DNA of 64,000 bases from Schistocerca nitens (GCF_023898315.1 NC_064618.1:247417076-247481075), one strand, 5' to 3'; shown: positions 34,896 through 45,839, counted from the first letter of the stretch. Translations and numbers: made by a program. The notes: a model not told the origin generated them from the sequence alone.

Positions 34896-35442
34896 TATCT
34901 GGTAAATTGAAATCTCCACCTAAGACTATAATATGCTGAGAAAATTTATGTGCAATGTATTCCAAATTTTCTCTCAGTTGTTCTGCAACTAATGCTGCTG
35001 AGTCGGGAGGTCGGTAAAAGGAGCCAATTATTAACCTAGCTCGGTTGTTGAGTGTAACCTCCACCCATAATATTTCACAGGAACTATCCACTTCTACTAC
35101 ACTACAGGATAAACTACTACTAACAGCGACAAACACGCCACCACCGGTTGCATGCAATCTATCCTTTCTAAACACCGTCTGTGTCTTTGTAAAAATTTCG
35201 GATGAATTTAACTCTGGCTTCAGCCAGCTCTCTGTACCTATAACGATTTCAGCTTTGGTGCTTTCTATCAGCGCTTGAAGTTCCGGTACTTTTCCAACGC
35301 AGCTTCGACAGTTGACAATTACAATACCGATTGCTGCTTGGTCCCCGCATGTCCTGACTTTGCCCCGCACCCTTTGAGGCTGTTGCCCTTTCTGTACTTG
35401 CCCGAGGCCATCTAACCTAAAAAACCGCCCAGTCCACGCCAC
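34896..35442 (-). pseudogene. CR1-like ORF2, endonuclease N-terminal half
   Basis: It starts MAWTGRFFRLDGLGQ and includes IGTESWLKPELNSSE (catalytic E), GGGVFVAV, SFYRPPDSAALVAEQ and LGGDFNLPD (catalytic D and N), ending at the mariner border. There is no stop in this half. The start overlaps the end of ORF1 (35412). Confidence 0.8.
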
Positions 35443-36397
35443 ACAACCCCTGCCACCCGTGTAGCCGCTTGCTGCGTGTAGTGGACTCCTGACCTATCCA
35501 GCGGAACCCGAAACCCGGCCACCCTATGGCGCAAGTCGAGGAATCTGCAGCCCACACGGTCGCAGAACCGTCTCAGCCTCTGATTCAGACCCTCCACTCG
35601 GCTCTGTACCAAAAGTCCGCAGTCAGTCCTGTCGACGATGCTGCAGATGGTGAGCTCTGCTTTCATCCCGCTAGCGAGACTGGCAGTCTTCACCAAATCA
35701 GGTAGCCGCCGGAAGCCAGAGAGGATTTCCTCCGATCCATAGCGACACACATCATTGGTGCCGACATGAGCGACCACGTGCAGATGGGTGCACCCTGTAC
35801 CCTTCATGGCATCCGGAAGGACCCTTTCCACATCTGGAATGACTCCCCCCGGTATGCACACGGAGTGCACATTGGTTTTCTTCCCCTCTCTTGCTGCCAT
35901 ATCCCTAAGGGGCCCCATTACGCGCCTGACGTTGGAGCTCCCAACTACCAGTAAGCCCACCCTCTGCGACTGCCCGGATCTTGCAGACTGAGGGGCAACC
36001 TCTGGAACAGGACAAGCAGCCATCTCCGGCCGAACATCAGTATCAGCCGGAGACAGAGCCTGAAACCGGTTCGTCAGACAAACTGGAGAGGCCTTCCGTT
36101 CAGCCCTCCGGAATGTCTTTCGCCCCCTGCCACACCTCGAGATGACCTCCCACTCTACCACAGGTGAGGGATCAGCCTCAATATGGGCAGTATCCCGGGC
36201 AGCCACAGTCTTAGTCCGATCGGGGGATGCGTGGGACGAGCTGGCCGTCCCCGACGAACCCCCATCCGGACCCCCACAGTGATGCCCATTGGCAACAGCC
36301 TCAAGCTGTGTGACCGAAGCCAACACTGCCTAAGCTGGGAGCGAAGGGATGCCAACTCAGCCTGCATCCGAACACAGCAGTTGCAGTCCCTATCCAT
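35412..36397 (-). pseudogene. CR1-like ORF1 with SGNH esterase-like domain
   Basis: An N-terminal start at 36397 (MDRDCNCCVRMQAELASLRS, probably a short coiled coil) shifts frame near 36330 into the 304-codon frame 36326-35412. After a low-complexity region come VVGSSNVRRVMG (block I, catalytic Ser), HVGTNDVCRYG (block III) and LDRSGVHYTQQA (block V with D and H). All SGNH catalytic blocks are therefore present. The role of this domain in CR1 elements is not settled; RNA or membrane association has been proposed for such ORF1 proteins. Confidence 0.75.
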
Positions 36398-36500
36398 GCT
36401 GAAAACTGTTGTGCAAAGAACGCCTGAACTAATCTACAGAGAGCACAAACAAATCGACACAAAATTTAAACGGTTATTAAAATACAAGATTGCCTAGTAA

Positions 36501-36904
36501 ATGCAGTAATGCTGCTACTTGCGTACTGCTGACACACTGCTTGGCGGCGGAAGGAGACTACGCGAATTTACACTATTCAGGTACTAAAGCGCGATGCTAC
36601 AACTCTCAAATACTATAATACGCCCGAAATTTATGAATTTAAACAATGCAAGTATCAAAAACACGCAAAGAAATTAAGAATTAAACTATGTAACAAATGA
36701 GTGAGCTAGGAGTATACGACTTTCTGCTGGCAGCTGCTTATCCAACGGCGGCAGGGAGCAAGTGTTGCATTTCTGAGTCGTGTTACTGTTCTAGCCAGGG
36801 GCGTGATATTTGGATTAAGGCCAGTGGGATGCAAGAGGCATTGTAATTGCAGGAGAAAGGAGAAAGACAGTAAAATTCGCGTGTGATCAAGCAGCGCTGT
36901 CAGG
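36501..36904. other. unassigned stretch
   Basis: It may include the 5' leader of the CR1-like element. Nothing else was recognised. Confidence 0.35.
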
Positions 36905-37590
36905 AGAGGAGCCACAGAAGATGTTGAAGAATACTGCAGGGGCAAGGAGTATGGAATGAATATAAATATAGAAAAGACTAAAGGGATGAGAATAAGCGAG
37001 AAGGAAGCTCCATTTAACACATTCCTAGACGGAATAATGACATAGAAGGAAACTGTACAGAACTAATAAGGAGGAGGATATCTATAGGAAAGAGAGAATT
37101 TGAAAGGTGAAGCAGAAGGTGAAGACATTATTGACATATAGAAGAATTCCATTGGGGCTGAGAAAAGATTTATTAAATGTTGTGTGTGGAGTGCATTGTT
37201 ATGTCATGTACAGTTAAAAAGAAAGAGGAAGTATATTTACAAACTTGTGAATGTGGAGAAGAATGTTAGCTGAAGTGGACTGACAGACGTAAGAATCAAG
37301 AAGTAGTGAGTAAAACAGGGGAATTGCTGGAAATGATCTGAAAGAGTAAAAAAAATCTTGGCTGGAACATATGCTGCGTAGGAATTGTCTGAAACAAGGA
37401 CATGTAGAGGGAAATGTGGAAGGAATGAAAGGAAGGTGTAGGAAGAGAATTGGAATGGTGGATGGCAGTAGAAGGGGACGAACATACAAACAGATGAAGC
37501 AAAATGCTCTAAACAGGACACCGTGGAAAGTTTCCAATTGAAACCTGTCATATGATAGATACACCAAAGAAGAAGTAGTCCAGGTCACTT
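36905..37590 (+). pseudogene. decayed LINE reverse transcriptase C-terminal region
   Basis: Read across frames, the stretch gives YGMNINIEKTKGMRIS, then FIKCCVWSALLCHVQL and RGRRTYKQMKQ-like pieces. These are in the order expected after the FADD site of RTE-like LINE proteins. Many stops and shifts are present. The family may be related to, but is clearly more diverged than, 52729-53770. Confidence 0.5.
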
Positions 37591-38151
37591 GTAAGAACAC
37601 GACACAGTACAACTGTGTTAAGTTTTATGCAGATACACGCAGGAAGACTGCGTTAATAGCGGCGTTAGCGTAGAGAGAAGTCAAGTACAACGACCCCGCT
37701 GTGTTATAATGTGTCCGTCGCTGCCGCAAATGGAAAAAAACGCACGTACGCAATTTTTTTTGCCGTTTATCTTTATCCGATAAGAGCCCCTTAACAGAAA
37801 GAGAAATAACGTGACCGATGTCTTGCTGTTATCTCTCCTCTCGCGATAACTGTAAGGCGATACTGTTTAAATAAAAACGAGAACAACTTTCTTAAGCAAC
37901 GCCGGTAATGATCCTTTGCCTAACCGTAACATGTCACAGATAATGACGCGTTGTGGCACACGTCGTAGCGCAGTAGTTTCGTTTTCGCGGGGTTCTTTTC
38001 AGTACGAAAATGCTCACATCATACGCTTACTAAAAGCTAACGCTAACGGCAGTGATTACTGTATCCTGCCTGTCAATTAGTTTCATGTCCCGTGGGTCAA
38101 TTTTTAAGACTGATCGTTATTATGTGGAACGAGTCATGGGTACAGGCTGAC
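37591..38151. other. unassigned stretch
   Basis: Nothing recognisable was seen. Confidence 0.4.
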
Positions 38152-38153
38152 TA

Positions 38154-39556
38154 CACTACTGGCCATTAAAATTGCTACACCAAGAAGAAATGCAGATGAT
38201 AAACGGGTATTCATTGGGCAAATATATTATACTAGAACTGACATGTGATTACATTTTCACGCAATTTGGGTGCATGGATCCTGAGAAATCAGTACCCAGA
38301 ACAACCACCTCTGGCCGTAATAACGGCCTTGATACGCCTGGGCATTGAGTCAGAGCTTGGATGGCGTGTACAGGTACAGCTACCCATGCAGCTTCAACAC
38401 GATACCACAGTTCATCAAGAGTAGTGACTGGCGTATTGTGACGAGCCATTTGCTCGGCCACCATTGATCAGACGTTTTCAATTGGTGAGAGATCTGGAGA
38501 ATGTGCTGGCCAGAGCAGAAGTCGAACATTTTCTGTATCCAGAAAGGCCCGTACATGACCTGCAACATGCGGTCGTGCATTATCCTGCTGAAATGTAGGG
38601 TTTCGCGGGGATCGAATGAAGGGTAGAGCCACGGGTCGTAACACATCTGAAATGTAACGTCGACTGTTCAAAGTGCTGTCAATGCGAACAAGAGGTGAGC
38701 GAGACGTGTAACCAATGGGACCCCATACCATCACGCCAGGTGATACGCCCGTATGGCGATGGCGAATACACGCTTCCGAAGTGCGTTCACCGCGATGTCG
38801 CCACACACTGATGCGACCATCATGATGCTGTAAACAGAACCTGGATTCATCCGAAAAAATGACGTTTTGCCATTCGTGCACCCAGGTTCGTCGTTGAGTA
38901 CACCATCGCAGGCGCTCCTGTCTGTGATGCAGCGTCAAGGGTAACTGCAGCCATGGTCTCCGAGCTGATAGTCCATGCTGCTGCAAACGTCGTCGAACTG
39001 TTCGTGCAGATGGTTGTTGTCTTGCAAACGTCCCCATCTGTTGATTCAGGGATCGAGACGTGGCTGCACGATCCGTTACAGCCGTGCGGATAAGATGCCT
39101 GTCATCTCGGCTGCTAGTGATACGAGGCCGTTGGGATCCAGCACGGCGTTCCGTATTACCCTCCTGAACCCACCGATTCGATATTCTGCTAACAGTCATT
39201 GGATCTCGACGAACGCGAGCTGCAATGTCGCGATACGATAAACCACAATCGCGATAGGCTACAATTCGACCTTTATCAAAGTCGGAAACGTGATGGTACG
39301 CATTTCTCCTCCTTACACGAGGCATCACAACAACGTTTCACCAGGCAACGCCGGTCAACTGCTGTTTGTGTATGAGAAATCGGTTGGAAACTTTCCTCAT
39401 GTCAGCACGTTGTAGGTGTCGCCACCGGCCCCAACCTTGTGTGAATGCTCTGAAAAGCTAATCATTTGCATATCACAGCATCTTCTTCCTGTCGGTTAAA
39501 TTTCGCGTCCGTAGCACGTCATCTTCGTGGTTAAGCAATTTTAATGGAGGATAGTG
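38154..39556 (-). mobile_element. Tc1-type transposon
   Basis: Terminal inverted repeats: left CACTACTGGCCATTAAAATT and right (reversed) CACTATCCTCCATTAAAATT. TA flanks both (38152-38153 and 39557-39558). The 1403-bp element holds one transposase gene on the minus strand. Confidence 0.9.
38289..39325 (-). pseudogene. Tc1 DD34E transposase with one nonsense and one frameshift
   Basis: ATG at 39325. The N-terminal helix-turn-helix has DFDKGRIVAYRDCGLSYRDI and VRRDPMTVSRISNRW. The catalytic residues are FSDESRFCL, FQQDNARPHV and HSPDLSPIENV, and the last two acidic residues are 34 apart (DD34E). A TGA at 38468-38470 follows ENV where tryptophan is usual. After MVAEQMARHNTPV a frameshift near 38345 precedes the terminal MPRRIKAVITARGG. 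The damage is light, so the copy is fairly young. Confidence 0.85.
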
Positions 39557-39569
39557 TAGTTATTCATGC

Positions 39570-39608
39570 TTTTGACAGGCGGTCACTTTAATGTCACTGG
39601 ACAGTGTA
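39570..39608 (+). repeat. terminal repeat remnant of another Tc1 family
   Basis: GGCGGTCACTTTAATGTCAC then TGGACAGTGTA resembles the right end of the element at 56110-56815 (GGTCACATTAACGTGACTGG). It lies next to the Tc1 above. Confidence 0.5.
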
Positions 39609-39689
39609 TTATGAAAGTAAGGATCTTATAGGTTCCAACAAGAGCAGTTTTGGTTCTGTTGATTTGTTTACTGGGAAGGTCTCATTATT

Positions 39690-39880
39690 ACCGTAAGGCG
39701 TAGCCGTGCGGTCTCGGCGCCTTGCCACGGGTCGCGCGGTTACCCCCGTCGGAGGTTCGAGTCGTCCCTCGAGCATGAGTGTTTGTATTGTCCTTAGCGT
39801 AAGTTATTTTAAGTTAGATTAAGTAGGTGTGTAAGCCTAGGGACCGATGACCACAGCAGTTTGGTCCCATAGGACCTTAT
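39690..39880 (+). mobile_element. tRNA-derived SINE, diverged variant
   Basis: The head (GTAAGGCGTAGCCGTGCGGT) and B-box-like GGAGGTTCGAGTCGTCC are present. The body (AAGCCTAGGGACCGATGACC, then GTTTGGTCCCATAGGACC) differs from family 1. No clear duplication was found. Confidence 0.7.
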
Positions 39881-39884
39881 TGTA

Positions 39885-41182
39885 CGAGGGCCACTCCAAA
39901 AGAAATGCGCACTATTTTTGTAAAAATACAGTTTTCATTCTGCATGTGTGAAAGTTTTACAGTGTGTAGATACATCCTTCCCGCTTGTTTTCAAACTTAG
40001 TTCAACCTGTTCCCGTGAGTGGCGCCGTCACAGCATGTCTTCAAGATGAATCTCATAGAGTTCCTGTGCTGTGAAAACGAGACAGTGGGAAACATCCACA
40101 ACAGGTTGAAAAAGGTGTATGGAGATGCTGCTGTCGATCGCAGTACAGTTAGTCGGTGGGCAAGCAGGCTATGTGATGAAAGCGGGCACAGCAATATTGA
40201 GGATTGTACTCGCAGCGGCAGGCCTCGTACTGCACGCTCGAGACAATGTGCACAGAGTTAACGAATTGGTGAGTGCTGAGAGACGCAACACAGTGAACGA
40301 ATTGTCACGCAACGTTGGGGTAGGGGAAGGAAGTGTTTGCAGAATACTGAAAGTGTTGGTGTTAAAAAAGGTTTGTGCCAGGTGGGTTCCCAGAATGTTG
40401 ACAGTGGCTCACAAAGAAACAAGAAAAACGGTATGTAACGAACTTTTGGAACAGTACGAGAATGGTGGAGGTGAATTTCTTGGAAGAACTGTGACAGGTG
40501 ATGAAACATGGCTCCATCATTTTTCACCAGAGACGAAGAGGCAACAATGGAGTGGCATCATGCAAATTCATCCAAGAAAAAAAATTCAGAACCACACCTT
40601 CTGCTGAAAAAGTTATGGCTACAGTGTATTTCGATTCCGAAGGACTCTTGCTTGTGGACATCATGCCAAGTGGAACCACCATAAATTCTGATGCATATGT
40701 GACGACAATGAAGAAACTTCAAGCTCGACTGAGTCGTGTTCGAGCAAATCGGCAGAAGCAGGATGTTTTGCTGTTGCACGACAATGCACGGCCACATATC
40801 AGTCAAAAAACCATGTAAGCGATCACAAAACTCGGATGGACAACACTGAAACACCCGCCTTACAGTCCTGACCTGGCTCCATGTGACTATCATCTCTTTG
40901 GGAAACTGAAAGACTCTCTTCGTGGAACAAGGTTTGAAGATGATGACTCCCTTGTGCACGCTGCCAAACAGTGGCTCCAACATGTTGGTCCAGAATTTTA
41001 CCGTGCGGGTATACAGGCGCTGGTTCCAAGATGGCGGAAGGCAGTTGAGAGGGATGGAAATCACGTGGAGAAATGAAAATATTGTTTTTAAAGGATGTAT
41101 CTACACACTGTAAAACTTTCAAACATGTAGAATAAAATATGGATTAAAAAAATAGTGTGCATTTCTTTTGGAGTGATCCTCG
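39885..41182 (+). mobile_element. mariner element, second family
   Basis: Left end CGAGGGCCACTCCAAAAGAA and right end (reversed) CGAGGATCACTCCAAAAGAA. TA on both sides (39883-39884 and 41183-41184). It is 1298 bp. It sits just 3' of the SINE at 39690-39880. Confidence 0.9.
40046..41076 (+). pseudogene. mariner DD34D transposase, multiple lesions
   Basis: From ATG 40046: MNLIEFLCCENETVGNIHNR, a frameshift near 40250, then VNELSRNVGVGEGSVCRI (helix-turn-helix) and VTGDETWLHHFSPETKR with the first aspartate. A second shift lies near 40550, followed by VYFDSEGLLLVDIMPSGTT and LLLHDNARPH. A TAA interrupts at 40816-40818, and YSPDLAPCDYHLFG completes the triad (34-residue spacing). The stop is at 41074-41076. 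It is more decayed than the copy at 33575. Confidence 0.85.
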
Positions 41183-41184
41183 TA

Positions 41185-41690
41185 CGGCATGACCGAGTAC
41201 TTGTTTCAAGACCGTTGCAACTTAAGATGAACGTTCTCCAAACTGCGTAACGGAAGAAAAGTTGAGATTTTCTCGATCATTGTTTCAAAAGTGTATCTTG
41301 ATCAATTTCTTCCTTAGGTCAAACGGCGAAGCGTCTAATATTTTCCGATCGACATTTTTGCCCATGTACCGTATTTCAAAGCACTGGATTCGGGGCTGCA
41401 CGAAGGAGCAGTTTGCACGTGATGGCTGAAATCGCCTTCCGGCAACGGTGCACGGACACGATCGCTCTGATTGGTCTTTCCCAAGGCCTGCGATATTGCG
41501 CGTGAAATCGCGAGAAGGGCGTCAGCGCTGCATGACGACGGCGGAGTAGAGAGCAAGCGAGGCGATCGGTATCGGCTGAGGCGTCAGGATCTACAGGGCT
41601 CTGGGCCAAAGAATATAATATAACACTCCTTCCCTGTGTAGCAGCTCTGCACTGGGCACTAGAGTAGACCTATCACCAGGGGCTGAGCCT
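41185..41690. other. unassigned stretch
   Basis: Nothing recognisable was seen. Confidence 0.4.
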
Positions 41691-41696
41691 GCGTTG

Positions 41697-41755
41697 TCGT
41701 TGTTGCTATGGTCTTCAGTCCGAAGACTGGTCTGATGCGGCTCTCCCTTGTAACG
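41697..41755 (-). mobile_element. RTE-like LINE tail scrap
   Basis: On the minus strand it gives the end of the RTE-like family (AGCCGCATCAGACCAGTCTT) and an ACAAC tail, as at 13010-13066. Confidence 0.6.
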
Positions 41756-41756
41756 T

Positions 41757-41970
41757 CTACCATGGAAAACGGTTGAGCATGCCCGTCACACTTTTACTGA
41801 ACCTAAAAGATCTAGCTAATTTTACGACTAGCTCTTTACTATTGTGTACGTCTATTTGACATCCCAAATAAGTGAACGACGACACTGGATCTAAAATTAT
41901 ATTATCCACAATGATTTTGGATCGAACCAGATCTTTGCCCCAGAAGGCCGTCACTTTAATCTTGGTTTTG
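41757..41970 (-). pseudogene. LINE reverse transcriptase fragment
   Basis: The frame reads MTAFWGKDLVRSKIIVDNII then SSFTYLGCQIDVHNSKEL. This resembles the segment after the FADD site (K.MAF...PVRSKIV......F.YLG) in non-LTR proteins. The family is not one of the others here. Confidence 0.55.
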
Positions 41971-41975
41971 GAAAA

Positions 41976-42200
41976 TCACAGCATCGCATTGTTTTCAAAG
42001 ACGGCCAATCCCTTCATGAGAAAATATTTGCAGTTTCCTGCGGAACTATGATTGTACCCAGGCGTGCATCTCTTCCTCCAAAGCAAACAACTATGAATCC
42101 CTTTCTTCAGACTTCCAAAAATATGGAATTCGGATGAAGTGTGATTGTGACTGTATGGAGAATGTGTAAGGGCTTGCCAGCGAAACTTTTGCAGCATAGT
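41976..42200 (-). pseudogene. mariner transposase C-terminal fragment, leftward
   Basis: LQKFRWQALTHSPYSHNHTS then SEFHIFGSLKKG corresponds to the mariner PPYSPDLAPSDFHLFG region, with damage at the SPD aspartate. A similar fragment in opposite orientation is at 43010-43175. Confidence 0.6.
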
Positions 42201-42204
42201 CGAA

Positions 42205-42912
42205 CCTATTGTTAAAATTCGTTGTGAACCTTAAGCTGTCCTTTATTTTGCACAATGCGCTTCGCTACGAAACTCCGCCCGAACAGGCCATGGAGGCCCA
42301 GTGGTACCGACTGGCCGCCGTGTCTTCCTCGGTCCGCAAGCGTCACTGGATGCGGCTATGGAGAGGCATGTGGTCAGCACACCGTTATCCTGGCCGCTTG
42401 TCAGCTTACGAGAGTGGAGCCGCTACTTCTCAATCAAGCAGCTCCTCAGTTTGCCTCACAAGGGCTGAGTGCACCCCGCAGGACAACAGCTCTCGGCAGA
42501 CCAGATGGTCACCCATACAAGTGCTAGCCCAGCCTGACAGTGCTTAACTTCGCTACTAGTTTCGGCCAAATGACCATTATCAAGCATAAGCTGGCATGAA
42601 CGGCTGGAAAGTTATACCTTTGCTCTTTTGAGCCGGCCATAGTAGTACAAAATTTTTACAATAAAAGCTGTGTACAAGAGATTTCTTAAAGAAGCAAAGT
42701 TCACGACGACAACTAGCCACACACTCAAAATTGTAAAAAAAAAAATTGTACTACAATGGTAGACCGGAAAAAGGAAATAACTCTTATTATGGTATAAGTT
42801 TCCATCTGTTCATACCAAGTAATGCTTGATAATGTTCATTTGACCGAAACTTGTAGTGAAGCGCGTTGTGCAAAATAAAGGACAACTCAAGATTCACTAC
42901 GAATTTTAACAG
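42205..42912. mobile_element. PLE-like element with long inverted ends, carrying a SINE
   Basis: The arms 42205-42268 plus 42557-42600, and 42820-42912, are inverted copies. They contain GTTAAAATTCG, GTCCTTTATTTTGCACAA, CGCTTC.CTAC and the CGGYCAAATGA motif. Each arm holds TTGATAATG..CATTTG.CCGAAAC, a degenerate hammerhead-like box. Inverted terminal copies are one known arrangement of PLE ends. No coding part survives. Confidence 0.55.
42269..42547 (-). mobile_element. 5S-rRNA-like SINE
   Basis: On the minus strand it begins TTAAGCACTGTCAGGCTGGG then CTAGCACTTGTATGGGTGAC. This is close to the middle-to-3' part of eukaryotic 5S rRNA (TTAAGC..CGTCGGG...TTAGTACTTGGATGGGTGAC). A ~200-nt non-5S body follows. 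The duplication CTTCGCTAC flanks it (42260-42268 and 42548-42556). The 5S head appears 5' truncated. Such SINEs use the 5S internal promoter for RNA polymerase III. Confidence 0.7.
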
Positions 42913-43009
42913 TTATTTGGCGGCTGAATATCCCCACCCGCAATCATGCATAATAATAGTCAAAACAGCCTGCCAATAAAATGCCCGCCCGCATGTTGCC
43001 AAGATTGTT

Positions 43010-43175
43010 TCGGGTATGCTGCGGAAGTTTCGCTAGGAAGACCTTACACATCCTCCATACAGTCCCGATCTCTCCCCCTCCGATTTCCATATTTTTGGAG
43101 CCCTGAAGAAAGACACTCATGGCCGCCAATTTTCTTCGGATGAAGATCGCCAACCTGAGTACAGTCATGGTTCTC
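43010..43175 (+). pseudogene. mariner transposase C-terminal fragment, rightward
   Basis: HPPYSPDLSPSDFHIFGALK is readable at about 43045-43105, followed by a decayed tail. It is the inverted counterpart of 41976-42200 on the other side of the PLE-like repeat. Confidence 0.65.
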
Positions 43176-43299
43176 TAGGAAACCGCTAACATTTTTCCAT
43201 GAAGGTATTGGCCATCTTGTCTCGCAGTGAGATAAATGTACAGTATTGATAGTTGTGAAATAACAAACAGTTTATTTCCTTTTTTCTTGTCTCTTTTTC

Positions 43300-43550
43300 A
43301 TTTGAAATGAAATGAAGTGATCGTATGGCATTGATAGTTGGGCGTTTCCACCTGGGGAATTCAGCCATCGAGCTGTAAGTCTTTTCAGTTGATGCCATGT
43401 TGGGTGACTCGTGTGTCGATGATGGTGAAATGATGAGTAGGACAACACAGCACCCAGCCCCCAAAGTGAAGAAAATCTCTGACCAGCCAGGAATTGAGCC
43501 AGGGCCAACTGCATGGCAGTCAGACACGTTGACTGCTCAGCCAAGAAGTG
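43300..43550 (-). mobile_element. tRNA-derived SINE, family 3
   Basis: On the minus strand it starts CACTTCTTGGCTGAGCAGTC with an A-box-like TGGCTGAGCAG and a B-box-like GGCTCAATTCCTGG. A body with CCCAACATGGCATCAACTGA and CATTTCATTTCAAATG follows. It is distinct from families 1 and 2. Confidence 0.65.
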
Positions 43551-43649
43551 AGACGTTTTCTTTTGACTGACCCTTATATTTAACATGATGTCTTTGTTTT
43601 GTTTGTGTTGCCTCCAATTTAGGTGAATATATAAAGAAGGAATCCTTTA

Positions 43650-44315
43650 TTGTATGATTATATGATAGCAGAACAAACACTGGCAGCAGTTACTTCTGTA
43701 AAATATCTGGGAGTATGCGTACGGAACGATTTGAAGTGGAATGATCATATAAAATTAATTGTTGGTAAGGTGGGTGCCAGGTTGAGATTCTTTGGGAGAG
43801 TCCTTAGAAAATGTAGTCCATCAACAAAGGAGGTGGCCTACAAAACACTCGTTCGACTTATACTTGAGTACTGCTCATCAGTGTGGGATCCCTACCAGGT
43901 CGGGTTGACAGGGGAGATAGAGAAGATCCAAAGAAGAGCGGTGCGTTTCGTCACAGAGTTATTTGGTAAGCGCGATAGCGTTACGGAGGTGTTTAGCAAA
44001 TTCAAGTGGCAGACTCTGCAATAGAGGCGCTCTGTATCGCGGTGTAGCTTGCTGCCCAGGTTTCGAGAGGGTGCGTTTCTGGATGAGGTATCGAATATAT
44101 TGCTTCCCCCTACTTATACCTCCCGAGGAGATCACGAATGTAAAATTAGAGGGATTCGAGCGCACACGGAGGATTTCCGACAGTCGTTCTTCCCGTGAAC
44201 CATACGCGACTAAAACAGGAAACAGAGGTAATGACAGTGGCACGTTAAGTGCCCTCCGCCACACACCGTTGGGTGGCTTACGGAGTATAAATGTAGATGT
44301 AGGTGTAGACGCCAA
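43650..44315 (+). mobile_element. CR1-like LINE 3' fragment
   Basis: RT thumb: LAAVTSVKYLGVCVRNDLKW, RKCSPSTKEVAYKTL and EIEKIQRRAVRFVTELFGKR. The frame ends at a TAG near 44024, then the untranslated tail runs to GTAGATGTAGGTGTAG at about 44310. It is 5' truncated and shares the 3' end of 31292. Confidence 0.85.
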
Positions 44316-44319
44316 TAGC

Positions 44320-45370
44320 AGTCGTGCGGGATCCCGGGACGCTGTGGCACACGGCAGCTGAGCCACGCCTCCAGCGGCTCCTTGAGCGCCCTCAACCGTC
44401 ACAATATGGACGGCCGGCGGCCAGACGCCCCACTTGCATTTGTAGTCTCTTCGCTACGAGACGCAACGCAGACGCCCCCGAGTTGCGGCTCCGACTCCAT
44501 CGTTCGCGCTTTAGTCTAGGCAACCTCTCCCTTGCTGATGTTGTGGTGCCCTGCCCACTCGTCTCTTATAGGGTGCCTACAGGATGCTGCTTTCTCGGAT
44601 AGCTGTACAACAATTCAAGCAAATCACATCAATCGTTTATATTACAATAAAGTAGTTTGACAATACTTAACTTTGGTTTACAAGAACGTGTCGTAAGCGA
44701 TTGGCGACATTCAAACGTTCAGTGTCCTTCACTATATGCAATGTCCACACAAGTGATTTAGACAAGTTCCTACGGATCACTAATAACGGCTCTTCTAGTG
44801 CCTGTCTTCTACTGCGTGGTTTCTAGTGCCGATCTACAACTGGCGGGAGCGGCACTTATATTCTCTTCGTATAGAGGCCGCGCCTGTCGTGTAGTGGTCC
44901 TAGTCAGCGTACTATTGGCTGACGTCGACTCACAGCCTTCTCTGCTCTTGCCTTCTTCATCTTCGTGCCGGCGTTTGTCGTTACGCCGGAACAAGATGTC
45001 AAGAGCTGGAGTTTATCTCTCGCTTCATTATTTATAATGAGTTTTCGTACGCTTTGAGAAGTACAAATTAAGCGAATCTTCGAATCACTGTGATAACTTG
45101 TTCGCTAATCATTTCCGCTCCTGTCCAGCTTTCCTACAATGACAGTTGCTGCGCTAATCTTTAGCCCACACCTCCTTACCATTGTGTATTAAGTCGTACA
45201 CAACATACCTCTATTTATTCAAATTTCGCCTGTTCTTCTTTCACCCCCGTGTATTATAATTTTTTGATAGGATTCTTATGGCCTTTAATAATTTGCTAGG
45301 ATATCCAATGCTTTCCATTACAGTCCACGTTTGTTTCTGTTCTCTTTGTCATAAACTTCGACCAAATCTC
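44320..45370. other. unassigned stretch
   Basis: GC-rich at 44320-44580. No recognisable gene or repeat. Confidence 0.4.
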
Positions 45371-45376
45371 TAAATG

Positions 45377-45600
45377 CTATACGTGTTTGTAGGTTGTACT
45401 CTCATACTCTGTTACCTGTCGCAGAGTAAATACATTGTCTGTGATTGTTCTTCCTTTTCTAAAGCCAGTTTGTTCTTCCCTAACAAAAATTTCCGAAACT
45501 GTTTTAAGTCTGCTACTTACTGTTCTCACATATAACTTATATTCTGAGCTGAGAATAATTTTTATAATCTTTTTTACGGTCAATAATTCTTACAATCTTT
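45377..45600 (-). pseudogene. LINE reverse transcriptase fragment
   Basis: The frame includes EEQTGFRKGRTITDNVFTLR, the conserved fingers motif (QCGFRKGRST.D..F.LRQ) of RTE/L1-like reverse transcriptases. Nothing of the palm is present. Confidence 0.7.
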
Positions 45601-45645
45601 CCGTGCACTGTCTTGAGTAGAGATATTATTTTGATGTTTTCCATG

Positions 45646-45828
45646 CACCTTGGCTCTGAGCACTACGGGACTTAACTTCTGAGGTCATCAGTCCCCTAGA
45701 ACTTAGAACTACTTAAACCTAAGGACATCACACACATCGATGCCCGAGGCAGGATTCGAACCTGCGACCGTAGCGGTCGCGCGGTTCCAGACTGTAGCGC
45801 CTAGAACCGCTCGACCACTCCGGCCGGC
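45646..45828 (-). mobile_element. tRNA-derived SINE, family 1
   Basis: Family 1 head and B box on the minus strand. The duplication TGTTTTCCATG / TGTTTTCTATG (45635-45645 and 45829-45839) has one mismatch. It lacks one AACTAACCT unit in the body. Confidence 0.85.
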
Positions 45829-45839
45829 TGTTTTCTATG

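Larger units (their letters stand above)
31292..36500 (-). mobile_element. CR1-like LINE, nearly full length, split by a mariner
   Basis: On the minus strand: ORF1 (36397-35412), ORF2 endonuclease start (35442-34896), a mariner (34893-33575), endonuclease end (33572-33100), linker, reverse transcriptase (32815-31848) and thumb (31767-31387). It ends at 31292 with a GTAGATGTAGA tail. The 5' boundary is a guess. ORF1 and ORF2 overlap by about 30 nt. The CR1-group call rests on the esterase-like ORF1, the AP endonuclease/RT ORF2 and the short tandem 3' tail. Confidence 0.85.

Noticed and set aside
42209-42547. A 112-codon plus-strand frame
   Set aside because: It spans the 5S-like SINE in antisense and the junction with the PLE-like arm.
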